Assembly (NCBI GenBank): GCA_017460395.1
Contig: JAFUBA010000053.1
Location: 1-64,000, forward strand
Direction of reading: 5' to 3'
DNA length: 64,000 bases
Source of the DNA: Clostridia bacterium
GTDB taxonomy: Bacteria > Bacillota > Clostridia > Christensenellales > Aristaeellaceae
Shown: piece by piece, positions 44,032 to 52,453 of the stretch
Layout of the letters: each line of letters opens with the position of its first letter
Numbering within the stretch: the stretch's first letter is position 1
Translations under genes and position numbers: made by a program
The notes under the pieces: generated by a model
Told to the model about the DNA's origin: nothing
Seen by the model: only the letters and a program-made list of their open reading frames with translations
Databases searched by the model: none

Positions 44032-45834
44032 ATGATGCCGTTCCCTGAAGCTGTTCCCTTTCCCGATGAGCTGGCAGAAATCTCCACCGCATCCGAGGAT
44101 TTTAAGGCGAACATTCTGGAAAAGAAGAGGTACGTAGACAAAACGATGGCGCTTCTGCCGCTCCTCAGGCGAACCCATGAATCGACTTTCCTTCTTCGAC
44201 CCAGGCGGTTTGGCAAGACGCTGATGCTTTCCATGATCCGGTATTTTGTGGAAGACACGCGGGATGAGGCGCTGAATGCTGAAAACAGGCACCTCTTTGA
44301 TGGCCTGAACATCATGTCCGCAGGTCCCTTCTATACTGCTCAGATGACCCGCTATCCGGTCATCCGCCTTTCCCTCCAGAATGTCAAAGGTCACGGGACA
44401 AATGCACATACTGCCTTCCTCGATGCGTACCAGACGCTTCGGGAAGAGATCCAAAATGAATATGAACGGCACCTCTATGTGCTCGAATCCGATACACTGA
44501 CAGAGAGAAACAAGAAGGATTTCCGGAGAGTCTGGCTTGGAGAAGATCCGGACACAGGCAAAGAGGCTACCAGGACGGATTATAAGGCATCGCTCCAGCG
44601 GCTCGCCTACTATCTCCGGCTCGTTCACGGGCAGAAGACCGTGCTCCTGCTGGACGAATACGATGTCCCACTGGAACATGCTCAACGCTGTGGATACGAC
44701 CGGGAAATGAATGACATGATCGGTTCACTTCTCCAGAATGTGCTGAGAACAAACGCTGAGAACCTTCAGTTTGCTGTGATTGTGGGATGTCTTCACGTCG
44801 CCGCAAGCAGCATCGAACCCTGCCTCAGCCATTCTGAGTTCAATTCGGTCATGTCGGCAGAGGGCGGCAGCTGGTTCGGCTTCACAGAGGAGGAGGTACA
44901 GGGGCTCTTATCTGAAAACGGTCTTTCGGATCACGCGGCGAAGCTGAAAGCCTTCTATGGCGGGTATCGCTTTGGACAGACGAAGATCTACAATCCCTGG
45001 TCCGTGCTCAGGCACATCGAAGAACTGCGCTGCCATCCTCAGGCAATCCCGGAAACCTACTGGATGGCCACCAGCGGGAATCACATTCTCCGGAAACTCG
45101 CAGACATGAGCTCGGAGACGGTCAAAGAGCAGATCGGCATCCTCCTCCATGGCGGCACGATCCGCTTTCGATGGCGTGAGCAGATCTCGTTTTCCGAGGC
45201 GCCCGATGAAGAGGAGCTTTTCAATATCATGCTGAGCACCGGCTACCTCACCTGTGTATCCTTTGATGGGCACTGCATTGAGGCCGGAATTCCCAACCAG
45301 GAAGTCAAAATCGGCTTCCAAAGAGAAATCCAGCGCTGGTTTGATGCTTTCTCCAGATCGTTTGATGCTGCCCCTCTGTACCATGAGTTCCTGAGTAGCC
45401 AGGAGGATCGACCACACCGCATCCGTCGTATCCTGGAAGATGCGCTTCACGCCTCGATCGACTGCTATGATTCTGAGGAAGCCTATGTCCACGCCGTACC
45501 GTGTGGTCTTCTGTCCCGAAGACCAGATTTCGCCGTTCATGGCCACTATATCCCTGGCCAGGGGCACTTTGATATCGAGTGTCTCGGAAGGCGAGCCTGT
45601 AGAAATCTGGCCATCATCCTTCAGGTCAGAATCGTCAAAGCAGCTCGTTTCCTTCACTCTTCCGCGGTGCTGGCAGCCTCGCAGTCACGAATCAGGAAAA
45701 GCGCTCTCGCTGCCCTCAGTGAAAGCCGCGAAACCGTCTACACCTATGGCATTGCCTTCTTCGAGAAGCAGTGTGACGTCGTGCCCGGTCCTGTCTGCAC
45801 AGAGAAGGAGCTCAAGGAAATCACAAGTCCATAG
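44032..45834 (+). CDS. AAA-ATPase/PD-(D/E)XK-type protein with altered nuclease site
   Basis: A 600-residue member of the widespread family joining an AAA-like ATPase (PF09820 type) with a C-terminal DUF1703 nuclease-like domain. The ATPase part has YVDKT, FLLRPRRFGKTL (Walker A region, about residues 52-63) and VLLLDEYDVPLEHA (Walker B). The C-terminal domain keeps GHFDIE, but where the family has a strand of the type IILEFK this protein reads IILQVRIV, so the catalytic Glu and Lys are Gln and Arg. YGIAFFEKQ ends the domain as usual. AAAGG eight bases before ATG 44032 supports this start over 44014. It stands alone between two terminators and looks less GC-rich than its neighbours. The role is unknown; the family is often present in many copies. 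Confidence 0.88.
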   Translation: MMPFPEAVPFPDELAEISTASEDFKANILEKKRYVDKTMALLPLLRRTHESTFLLRPRRFGKTLMLSMIRYFVEDTRDEALNAENRHLFDGLNIMSAGPFYTAQMTRYPVIRLSLQNVKGHGTNAHTAFLDAYQTLREEIQNEYERHLYVLESDTLTERNKKDFRRVWLGEDPDTGKEATRTDYKASLQRLAYYLRLVHGQKTVLLLDEYDVPLEHAQRCGYDREMNDMIGSLLQNVLRTNAENLQFAVIVGCLHVAASSIEPCLSHSEFNSVMSAEGGSWFGFTEEEVQGLLSENGLSDHAAKLKAFYGGYRFGQTKIYNPWSVLRHIEELRCHPQAIPETYWMATSGNHILRKLADMSSETVKEQIGILLHGGTIRFRWREQISFSEAPDEEELFNIMLSTGYLTCVSFDGHCIEAGIPNQEVKIGFQREIQRWFDAFSRSFDAAPLYHEFLSSQEDRPHRIRRILEDALHASIDCYDSEEAYVHAVPCGLLSRRPDFAVHGHYIPGQGHFDIECLGRRACRNLAIILQVRIVKAARFLHSSAVLAASQSRIRKSALAALSESRETVYTYGIAFFEKQCDVVPGPVCTEKELKEITSP

Positions 45835-45835
45835 T

Positions 45836-45866
45836 AAAAACCCGATGGCAAACGCCACCGGGCTTT
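45836..45866. terminator. Bidirectional terminator between the AAA protein and the nucleoside importer
   Basis: Nine-base stem CCCGATGGC/GCCACCGGG, loop AAAC, with TTTTT on the minus strand and CTTTCT on the plus. It serves convergent genes ending at 45834 and 45873. Confidence 0.85.
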
Positions 45867-45872
45867 CTGTCG

Positions 45873-46811
45873 TTATCTCATGCCCTGGTCGTAGGGGATA
45901 CCTTCGGCCTTGGGTGCTCGGGATGTCTTGGAGGTAAAGGCCAGCACAATCAGACACACGATGTAGGGCATCATGTTGTAGACGTTGCTGGGCAGTTTCA
46001 GGGATGCCAGGAAGGGGAAGCCCATGTAGGTGTTGCTGAGGGCACGGAACAGGCCGAAGAGCAGCGCTGCCAGGGCGATCTTCCCAGGCTTCCACTGACC
46101 AAAGATCATGACCGCAAGAGCCAGGAAGCCAAAACCCGCCACGCCGTTTTCAAACTTCCACAGGGACACGCCCGCCAGGATGTAGCACAGTCCGCCCATG
46201 CCGGCGAGGGCACCGGAGATCAGCACGCCCATCCAGCGCATCTTGTACACGTTGATGCCCACCGAGTCCGCTGCCTGGGGATGCTCGCCGCAGGCCATCA
46301 GGCGAAGGCCCAGCCTGTTCTTGTAAAGGAACAGATACACCAGCACCACGGCCACAATGGCCAGAGGCATGAACCAGTTAAACTCAAAGCCGTTGATGTT
46401 GACGATGAACATCTTTCTTCCCGCGACATACTCGATCTCGGAGGAGTGGTTGTCGGGATTGGAAGCAGTGTTCATGGCCTTCACGAACACGGTCGCAGCA
46501 GCGGTAGCCAGAAGGTTCATGGCCGTGCCCACCAGCGTCTGATCCGCCTTGAAGTGAATGGCGGCAACACCGAGGAGGCAGGAATAGATCATGCCAAGCA
46601 CGATGGCAGCCAGCAGCGCCAGCAGCACCATCACAGCCGGGGGCAGGAAGGCCAGACGGCTCATGACCAGCGCCCCGCCAAGGGCACCGATGACCATGAT
46701 GCCTTCAAGACCCAGATTGATGATGCCCGAGTGCTCTGAGATACAGCCGCCCAGGGCAACCAGGAGAAGAACGGAGGCGAAAATGAGCGTATATTGGATC
46801 AGAAGCAGCAT
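45873..46811 (-). CDS. Nucleoside-type ABC importer permease 2 (YufQ/BmpC-like)
   Basis: A 312-residue permease of the branched-chain/ribose superfamily with about eight to ten membrane spans. HSGIINLGLEGIMVIGAL (residues 28-45) and GLRLMACGEHPQAADSVGINV are hallmarks of the BMP-linked permeases. Its start overlaps the stop of permease 1 by one base (TAATG), so translation is coupled. It is the last gene of the operon, followed by a terminator. Confidence 0.93.
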   Translation of the reverse strand: MLLLIQYTLIFASVLLLVALGGCISEHSGIINLGLEGIMVIGALGGALVMSRLAFLPPAVMVLLALLAAIVLGMIYSCLLGVAAIHFKADQTLVGTAMNLLATAAATVFVKAMNTASNPDNHSSEIEYVAGRKMFIVNINGFEFNWFMPLAIVAVVLVYLFLYKNRLGLRLMACGEHPQAADSVGINVYKMRWMGVLISGALAGMGGLCYILAGVSLWKFENGVAGFGFLALAVMIFGQWKPGKIALAALLFGLFRALSNTYMGFPFLASLKLPSNVYNMMPYIVCLIVLAFTSKTSRAPKAEGIPYDQGMR

Positions 46812-47908
46812 TAGTTCTTCGCCCCTTTCTTTTCATCAGAGCGGCTGATCATCTTGTTGATGGTGAGCTTGATAAACAGCACAAAGCCGCAGAGGTAGAT
46901 GATGACGGAGGAGATCACATCGGAGATCTGGGAGGAATAGAAATTGGTATTCACGTTGGATCCGCCGTCGGTGATATGCTGAATGAAGAAGGAGGAGAAA
47001 ATGGTGCCGATGGGGCTGAGTCCGCCCAGGAAGGCGGCGGCGATGCCGTTAAAGCCCATGGCCGGCACGGAGGACTGGGTGCACTCCCATCTCATGTAGC
47101 CAGTCTGGTAGAGCATGGAGGCACCGAGGCCTGCCAGGGCTCCGGAGATGGCGAGGGTCATGATGATGTTCCGGTTTTCCGCCATGCCCGCATACTTTGC
47201 AGCATTCTTGTTGATACCCGTGGCACGCAGCTCATAGCCGATGCGTGTCTTGTTCAGCACGATGCTGACCACGATGGCGATGATCAGAGCCATGGGGACG
47301 GCGATGGTGACGGTGGAATTGTTGAACAACTTGTCAAGACCGATGTTCGGAAGCAGTGCTGAGGGATTTTCCTTGTCCAAGTACAGGGTATAGGGGCTCG
47401 CGGTCTCCTTCACGGAGGAGAGGATCGTGTTGGCCGTATACAGCCCGATCCAGTTGAGCATGATGCCCGAGATGACCTCGTTCACATTGCAGTAAGCCTT
47501 CAGCACGCCCACGATGGCTCCATAGACAGCAGCAATCACCATGGCGAAGAGCATGCAGGGCAGCCAGCCCCAGCCCCAGCCGAGGGCCGCATACAGGCAG
47601 GCACAGGCACCGGCCACATACTGTCCCGCAGCACCGATGTTGAAAAGGCCCACCTTGTAGGAGAAAAGGATGCTCAGGGAGCACATGATCAGGGGAATGG
47701 TCTTGGTGAGGGTATTGCCGAAGTTCTTGAGTCGAAGGTTCGCCCGCTTTGAAACAAAGAAGTTCTGAACGAGCTTTACGATCGATTCGGTAGCACCGTT
47801 GGGATTGATCAGCAGCAGCACGACATAGCCGATCAGAAGACCCAGGAGAATACAGATGATGGAGGCCAGAAACGCCTGCACGCCCTCCCGCTTCAAGAGT
47901 TTTTTCAT
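46811..47908 (-). CDS. Nucleoside-type ABC importer permease 1 (YufP/BmpB-like)
   Basis: A 365-residue permease of the same family, with a longer N-terminus than permease 2. Signature segments are FNIGAAGQYVAGA and GYELRATGINKNAAKYAGM, the latter being the cytoplasmic loop that meets the ATPase. The ATG overlaps the stop of the ATPase gene by ATGA (47905-47908). Together with its partner it forms the channel for nucleosides or a related ligand bound by the BMP protein at 49588-50676. Confidence 0.93.
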   Translation of the reverse strand: MKKLLKREGVQAFLASIICILLGLLIGYVVLLLINPNGATESIVKLVQNFFVSKRANLRLKNFGNTLTKTIPLIMCSLSILFSYKVGLFNIGAAGQYVAGACACLYAALGWGWGWLPCMLFAMVIAAVYGAIVGVLKAYCNVNEVISGIMLNWIGLYTANTILSSVKETASPYTLYLDKENPSALLPNIGLDKLFNNSTVTIAVPMALIIAIVVSIVLNKTRIGYELRATGINKNAAKYAGMAENRNIIMTLAISGALAGLGASMLYQTGYMRWECTQSSVPAMGFNGIAAAFLGGLSPIGTIFSSFFIQHITDGGSNVNTNFYSSQISDVISSVIIYLCGFVLFIKLTINKMISRSDEKKGAKN

Positions 47909-49446
47909 GCTTTCACCTCATCTCGCTTCGCGCCGGCCATGTACAGGCCCAGCTCTTCCTGTGTGGTCTTCTTGGGATCCAGTTCGCCCACAATCTCGCC
48001 CTCATACATCACGAGGATGCGGTCCGGCACGTCCATGACCTCATCCAGCTCAAGGGAGATCAGCAGCACGGCCTTGCCTGCATCGCGCTGGGCCACCAGC
48101 TGCTTGTGGATGTATTCGATGGCGCCCACATCCAGGCCACGGGTGGGCTGCACGGCTACGAGCACCTCTGGCTGCTTGTCCAGCTCTCGGGCGATGATCG
48201 CCTTCTGCTGGTTGCCGCCGGACATGGAGCGGGCGGAGGTGATGGATCCCTGGCCCGAGCGGACATCATACTGCTCGATGAGCTTGTCGGAGAAATTCCG
48301 GATGTTCTTTCTTCTCAGGAATCCGATCTTGTCTGTAAACGCAGACTCAAAGTAGGTCTGCAGGATCATGTTGTATTCAAGGGAATAGTCCAGCACCAGT
48401 CCGTGCTTGTGCCTGTCCTCCGGGATGTGGCTCATTCCGGAGGTGGAGCGCTTGCGGATGGAAGCCTTGGTGATGTCCTTGCCGTCCAGGACGATTTCAC
48501 CCTTTGTCAGGGGTTCCAGGCCTGTGAGGCCGTACACCAGCTCCGACTGGCCGTTGCCGTCGATGCCGGCAATACAGACAATCTCGCCGCGGCGCACCTT
48601 GAAGGAGGCATCCTTCACGGCATTGTTGCTGTGCGTCTTGGAGGCCACGGTCATGTGGCGCACCTCCAGGACGGTATCGCCCGGTGTGGCCGGCTTTTTC
48701 TCCACGTGGAAGTTCACGTTGCGGCCGACCATCATGGCGGAGAGCTCCTCCATGGTGACGTCCTTGGTGTTGACGGTGCCGATGTACTTGCCCTTTCTCA
48801 GAACCGTGCAGCGGTCCGCCACCGCCATGATCTCCGCCAGCTTGTGGCTGATAAAGAGAATCGATTTACCTTCGGCTGCGAGGTTTCGCATGATCTGCAT
48901 CAGTTCATCGATCTCCTGGGGCGTCAGAACGGCGGTAGGCTCATCGAAAATGAGGATCTCGTTGTCGCGGTAGAGCATCTTGAGGATCTCGGTGCGCTGC
49001 TGCATGCCCACCGTGATGTCCTCGATCTTCGCATCCGGATCCACATCCAGGCCGTACTTCTTGGACAGGGCGATCACTTTTTCGCGGGCTTCCTTCTTGC
49101 GCAGAAAGCCCATCGGGCCCACCGGCTCAACACCCATGATGATGTTGTCCAGCACGGTAAAGCACTCCACCAGCTTGAAATGCTGGTGCACCATGCCGAT
49201 GCCCAGGGCATTGGCATCATTGGGATCGTTGATCTTGACGACCTCGCCGTCCTTCTTGATGGTGCCCTCCTCCGCCTGGTACAGGCCGAAAAGCACACTC
49301 ATCAGCGTGCTCTTCCCGGCGCCATTCTCACCCAGCAGCGCATGGATCTCTCCCTTTTTCAGCTGCAGGGTGATGTTGTCGTTGGCGATGATCCCGGGAA
49401 AGCGTTTGGTGATGTTCAGCATCTCAATGGCATACGGGCTTTCCAA
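47905..49446 (-). CDS. Nucleoside-type ABC importer ATPase with two nucleotide-binding domains (YufO-like)
   Basis: A 513-residue double ATPase as in ribose/nucleoside importers. Domain 1 has Walker A GENGAGKST and the Walker B region ILIFDEPTAVLTPQE. Domain 2 has the altered GIDGNGQSEL in place of Walker A and the signature SGGNQQKAI, a common asymmetry in this family. The start is TTG at 49446, eight bases after AGGAGG; this gives the family's normal length, whereas a longer reading to 49584 would cross the terminator at 49541-49573. The gene is 142 bp downstream of the binding-protein gene and overlaps permease 1. Confidence 0.94.
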   Translation of the reverse strand: MESPYAIEMLNITKRFPGIIANDNITLQLKKGEIHALLGENGAGKSTLMSVLFGLYQAEEGTIKKDGEVVKINDPNDANALGIGMVHQHFKLVECFTVLDNIIMGVEPVGPMGFLRKKEAREKVIALSKKYGLDVDPDAKIEDITVGMQQRTEILKMLYRDNEILIFDEPTAVLTPQEIDELMQIMRNLAAEGKSILFISHKLAEIMAVADRCTVLRKGKYIGTVNTKDVTMEELSAMMVGRNVNFHVEKKPATPGDTVLEVRHMTVASKTHSNNAVKDASFKVRRGEIVCIAGIDGNGQSELVYGLTGLEPLTKGEIVLDGKDITKASIRKRSTSGMSHIPEDRHKHGLVLDYSLEYNMILQTYFESAFTDKIGFLRRKNIRNFSDKLIEQYDVRSGQGSITSARSMSGGNQQKAIIARELDKQPEVLVAVQPTRGLDVGAIEYIHKQLVAQRDAGKAVLLISLELDEVMDVPDRILVMYEGEIVGELDPKKTTQEELGLYMAGAKRDEVKA

Positions 49447-49498
49447 AGCGATCTCCTCCTTGGCTGTGAAACTGTCTTTTGGAACTAAGGTCCTTTCT

Positions 49499-49540
49499 GA
49501 CAAAAGCCTCGCTCGCCCGAGGGAAAGAGGGGCTTTTGTC
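49499..49540 (-). repeat. Inverted repeat in the leader of the ATPase gene
   Basis: Ten-base arms GACAAAAGCC (49499-49508) and GGCTTTTGTC (49531-49540) lie between the binding-protein terminator and the ATPase start. They could form a stable stem in the readthrough mRNA. Function unknown. Confidence 0.5.
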
Positions 49541-49573
49541 AAAAATCCGGGGATGGGTATCCCACATCCCCGG
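49541..49573 (-). terminator. Terminator after the BMP-family binding-protein gene
   Basis: Nine-base stem CCGGGGATG/CATCCCCGG followed by ATTTTTG on the minus strand, 15 bp after the stop at 49588. As no separate promoter for the ATPase gene is obvious, it likely works as a partial terminator that makes the binding protein more abundant. Confidence 0.8.
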
Positions 49574-49587
49574 AAAAAGATCACAAA

Positions 49588-50676
49588 TTACTTGATGTTG
49601 CCCTGATAATCCACAGCCACAGCGGTGACGGCGGGCTCAGCGGTGATGTCGTTGGAGACGGTGATCTCGCCATTGAACATCTTGGCTACGAGCGCAGCAT
49701 AGTCTTCTGCGGTGAAGCCGTCAGCATACTGAGTGGAAGGAGCGATCTGCACGAAGTTCGCATCGGGATCTTCGCCCACAAGGCCCAGGTTCTCCACCTT
49801 GCCGCCCACGAAGGAACCGTCCTTCAGTGCGTTCAGCTCAGCGTTCACGGTAGCAGCAAGGCCCTTCATGGCGCTGGTCACGGTGATGCCTTCGCCATAG
49901 AGACCATCGATGGTGGCAGCCTGGTCCACGTCCACGCCGATGACCTTCATGCCAACCTTGGAAGCAGCCTCACCGGCAGAGGTGAAGATGCCGCCGCCGC
50001 AGGCGAAGACCACTTCGGTGCCATTGGCATACCAGGTGTCCATGTAAGCGGTGATGTCGGCGTCGCCATAGAACTGGTTGCCATAGACATACTTGATTTC
50101 CACATCGGTCAGGCCGAGGTCGGCAGCTGCAGCGTCAGCACCCTGCACGAAGCCGTAGCCATAGCGAACCACAGCGGGCACAGCCATGCCGCCCAGGAAG
50201 CCGAGCTTCTTGTAGCCAAGCTTTACAGCAGCGTAGCCGGCCATGTAGCCGCACAGCTCTTCCTGGTACACAGCGCAGTAGAGGTTGGCGGGCACATTCG
50301 CAGCCAGATCGCCGATGTCGCCCTCGCCCACGTCCAGAGCGATGAAGGTCACGTCATCATAGTCGGGAGCAACAGCCTGGATGGCCGGGCCGAAAGCATA
50401 GCCGGGCATGATGATGGTGTTGTAGCCTTCATCAATGGCCTTCTCAATGGAGCTGATACGGTCCTGGTCGGAGTCAGAGGCGGGCTTGTAGTACAGGAAT
50501 TCCACGCCGTTTGCTTCGGACCATGCCTTGGCAGCTTCGTAGGTGGTCTGGTTGAAGGACTGGTCGGTGATATCGCCGTAGTCGGTGATCATGGCAACCT
50601 TCAGGTCGTCAGCGAAAGCGCTCACGGCACTCAGGCACAGAACCAGAGCCAAAAAGAGAGCAAGAAACTTCTTCAT
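49588..50676 (-). CDS. BMP-family substrate-binding protein (nucleoside importer)
   Basis: A 362-residue periplasmic-type binding protein of the PnrA/BMP family that captures nucleosides outside the cell. The signal peptide ends SAVSAFA-DD with no usable lipobox cysteine, unusual for a Gram-positive binding protein of this class, which is normally a lipoprotein. The mature part starts LKVAMITDYGDITDQSFNQTTYEA, the family's nucleoside-binding start, followed by GYNTIIMPGYAFGPAI and IGVDVDQA. AGGAGG eight bases before ATG 50676. Promoter at 50763-50790, followed by a palindrome near the start of transcription. First gene of the importer operon. Confidence 0.93.
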   Translation of the reverse strand: MKKFLALFLALVLCLSAVSAFADDLKVAMITDYGDITDQSFNQTTYEAAKAWSEANGVEFLYYKPASDSDQDRISSIEKAIDEGYNTIIMPGYAFGPAIQAVAPDYDDVTFIALDVGEGDIGDLAANVPANLYCAVYQEELCGYMAGYAAVKLGYKKLGFLGGMAVPAVVRYGYGFVQGADAAAADLGLTDVEIKYVYGNQFYGDADITAYMDTWYANGTEVVFACGGGIFTSAGEAASKVGMKVIGVDVDQAATIDGLYGEGITVTSAMKGLAATVNAELNALKDGSFVGGKVENLGLVGEDPDANFVQIAPSTQYADGFTAEDYAALVAKMFNGEITVSNDITAEPAVTAVAVDYQGNIK

Positions 50677-50729
50677 TGGGGTTTCCTCCTTTTTTGTTGC
50701 ACCGTACATGTTTCCACGTACACGAGTAA

Positions 50730-50749
50730 GGTGTGTCACATGGCACACC
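50730..50749 (-). promoter_or_regulatory. Palindrome in the 5' leader of the nucleoside importer operon
   Basis: GGTGTG and CACACC arms separated by eight bases lie about 15 bp downstream of the -10 box, a position suited to an operator. No regulator is encoded nearby, so its identity is unknown. Confidence 0.4.
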
Positions 50750-50762
50750 ATGAACGAAGGGC

Positions 50763-50790
50763 ATTATATCATTTTCGCCACTGATTGCAA
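50763..50790 (-). promoter_or_regulatory. Promoter of the nucleoside importer operon
   Basis: Minus strand: -35 TTGCAA (50785-50790), 16-bp spacer, TGA-extended -10 TATAAT (50763-50768), about 87 bp upstream of the ATG at 50676. Confidence 0.8.
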
Positions 50791-50817
50791 AGAGTCCCCG
50801 TGGTGGCACCCGGGTGC

Positions 50818-50865
50818 AAAAAGCGAACGCCAGGCGGGATTCTTCGCCTGACGTTCGCTTTTTTG
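50818..50865. terminator. Terminator of the YitT gene (bidirectional form)
   Basis: Long stem AAGCGAACG...CAGGCG / CGCCTG...CGTTCGCTT with T-runs on both strands (TTTTTTG on plus; TTTTT on minus), 41 bp after the stop at 50906. Confidence 0.85.
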
Positions 50866-50905
50866 TTTCTGTTTTTTCTTCGGTTCCCGTGATCTTCCAT
50901 TCCCT

Positions 50906-51763
50906 TCATGCAGGATCCGTGAAGCTGGAAAACCCTTCGCCCGTGGCCTCGATCGCATCTGTCACAATCATGAAGGCAGCCTCATCCTCCTCCATGACGA
51001 TCTGTTTGAGCTGGGGCAGCTCTGTTCGGGAAATCACGCTCATGATCACCGGCCGCTCCTGTCCACTCCAGGCACCCTTGGCACGAAGGAGGGTCGCACC
51101 CCGTTCCATCTCGTGAAGGATCCGCCTGGAGATCACATCCCAGGAATCCGACATCACATAGCAGGCCTTGTTGGCGGTGATACCGATGATCACGTAGTCA
51201 ATGATCTTGGACGATACGTAGATGTTGATGAGTGCATAAAGCGCCTCGTTGGCGCCGATGAAGATGCCGGCCGCCATGATCACGATGCAGTCCAGTCCAA
51301 AGAGAATGGCACCGACCGACAGAAACTGGATCTTTCTGTGGAGCAGCTTGGCCATCATGTCCGTGCCGCCCGTGGTGGCGCCGGACCTGAGGATCAGGCC
51401 GAGCCCGACACCGAGCAGGATCCCGCCAAACAGCGTCCCGAGGAGCGGGTCCATGGTCATGGCGCCAAAGGGCAGGATATCGATGAAGAGGGAAAAAAGG
51501 CCCATGGCAATGAGGCTGCGAAGCACAAACCGCCCGCTGATCTCCTTAAACCCCAGAAGGAACAGCGGAATATTCAGAAGAAGGCTCACCATACCGATCG
51601 GCCACCCAAAGAGGTGATGGAGAATTGTCGCCACACCCGTCAGTCCCCCCGGGGCGATATTGTTGGGGGTCATGAACAGAGGATACGCAAGTCCTCCAAG
51701 AAAACATCCGGTCACCAGCTGTGCATACTCCAGAATCAGTTTCCGATACTTGCCGATTTTCAT
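50906..51763 (-). CDS. YitT family membrane protein
   Basis: A 285-residue protein with five or six membrane spans (DUF161) and a C-terminal cytoplasmic DUF2179 domain (about 205-280), the standard YitT layout. GCFLGGLAYPLFMTPNNIAPGGLTG near the start and LRSGATTGGTDMMAKLL in the middle are the family signatures. The biochemical role of YitT proteins is not established. The gene is followed by a strong terminator. Confidence 0.92.
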   Translation of the reverse strand: MKIGKYRKLILEYAQLVTGCFLGGLAYPLFMTPNNIAPGGLTGVATILHHLFGWPIGMVSLLLNIPLFLLGFKEISGRFVLRSLIAMGLFSLFIDILPFGAMTMDPLLGTLFGGILLGVGLGLILRSGATTGGTDMMAKLLHRKIQFLSVGAILFGLDCIVIMAAGIFIGANEALYALINIYVSSKIIDYVIIGITANKACYVMSDSWDVISRRILHEMERGATLLRAKGAWSGQERPVIMSVISRTELPQLKQIVMEEDEAAFMIVTDAIEATGEGFSSFTDPA

Positions 51764-51817
51764 TTTGCCAAAAGATCTTTCTATTTTCGCTTTTTTTATT
51801 TTCCCCGAAGTCCTGTG

Positions 51818-52450
51818 TCAGTGCTCCTTCGGGGAGATATCCATGGTTTCCAGTGTCCTGTCCGAGGTTCTCCACGAGGGCAGGTAGCGGTCCATGTCAC
51901 GGTAGAAGGCCACGGAGTGGTCCGGATGGTACATGTGGTTGAGCTCATGCACCAGAACCATCTCCAGGCAGTCCGGCGGATAGAGGGCCAGCTGACTGTT
52001 GAGGGTAATCGACCGTGAACGCACCCGGCAGGAACCCCACTGGCTGCTCATTTTTCGGATGGTGACTCTGGGAAGAGGCAGTTTCATCCGATTGCACCAG
52101 GCAGGGAGCAGCTTTCTGATTTCCTGCTCCAGGAGAGAAAGGCGCCAGGTGATAAACGCTTTCTCGCCGCAGGGCACATCGTCTATGCCCAGCGTCACGT
52201 ACCTGCCGAAAACCAGGTGTCTTTCGCCCGATGCATACATCGGCACCCAGATGTCGTCTCTGAACTTTGGGACACGTTCTTCCAGCCAGGCTTCCTGTTT
52301 GTCCAGAAATTCCTCGATATCTTTTTTTCCGGCCCAGGGCGGAATGTTGAGACTGATCAGGTCCGAGTTTTTGTGCACCGTGATGGTCAGCCGCCTGCTG
52401 TTGGACCTGCGGGTTGCCTTATAGACCCGTCCTCTATACTGAAAATACAT
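51818..52450 (-). CDS. YgjP-like zinc metallopeptidase domain protein (DUF45)
   Basis: A 210-residue zincin-like protein. The zinc site is HELNH (168-172) with the third ligand His178 in HPDHSVAFY. The family's preceding signature SSQWGSC and SITLNSQL are at 135-153. Residues 1-110 form the N-terminal half typical of YgjP proteins. No signal peptide. The physiological substrate is unknown. It lies four bases after the stop of the next upstream gene, which encodes a second protein of the same family, and is surely co-transcribed with it. An inverted repeat (CCCCGAAG/CTTCGGGG) spans its 3' end. Confidence 0.9.
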   Translation of the reverse strand: MYFQYRGRVYKATRRSNSRRLTITVHKNSDLISLNIPPWAGKKDIEEFLDKQEAWLEERVPKFRDDIWVPMYASGERHLVFGRYVTLGIDDVPCGEKAFITWRLSLLEQEIRKLLPAWCNRMKLPLPRVTIRKMSSQWGSCRVRSRSITLNSQLALYPPDCLEMVLVHELNHMYHPDHSVAFYRDMDRYLPSWRTSDRTLETMDISPKEH

Positions 52451-52453
52451 GGC

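Noticed and set aside
41860-44685. Very long minus-strand open frame (941 codons) antisense to the isomerase, fucO and AAA genes
   Set aside because: The plus-strand genes have clear families, motifs and ribosome binding sites. The antisense product is a composition shadow rich in His, Gly, Asp and Val with no motif.
45440-45937. Frameshift in the 3' part of the AAA/PD-(D/E)XK gene
   Set aside because: The main frame keeps family features on both sides (GHFDIE, IIL..., YGIAFFEK), and neither alternative frame gives a better E-x-K; substitution explains it better than a frameshift.
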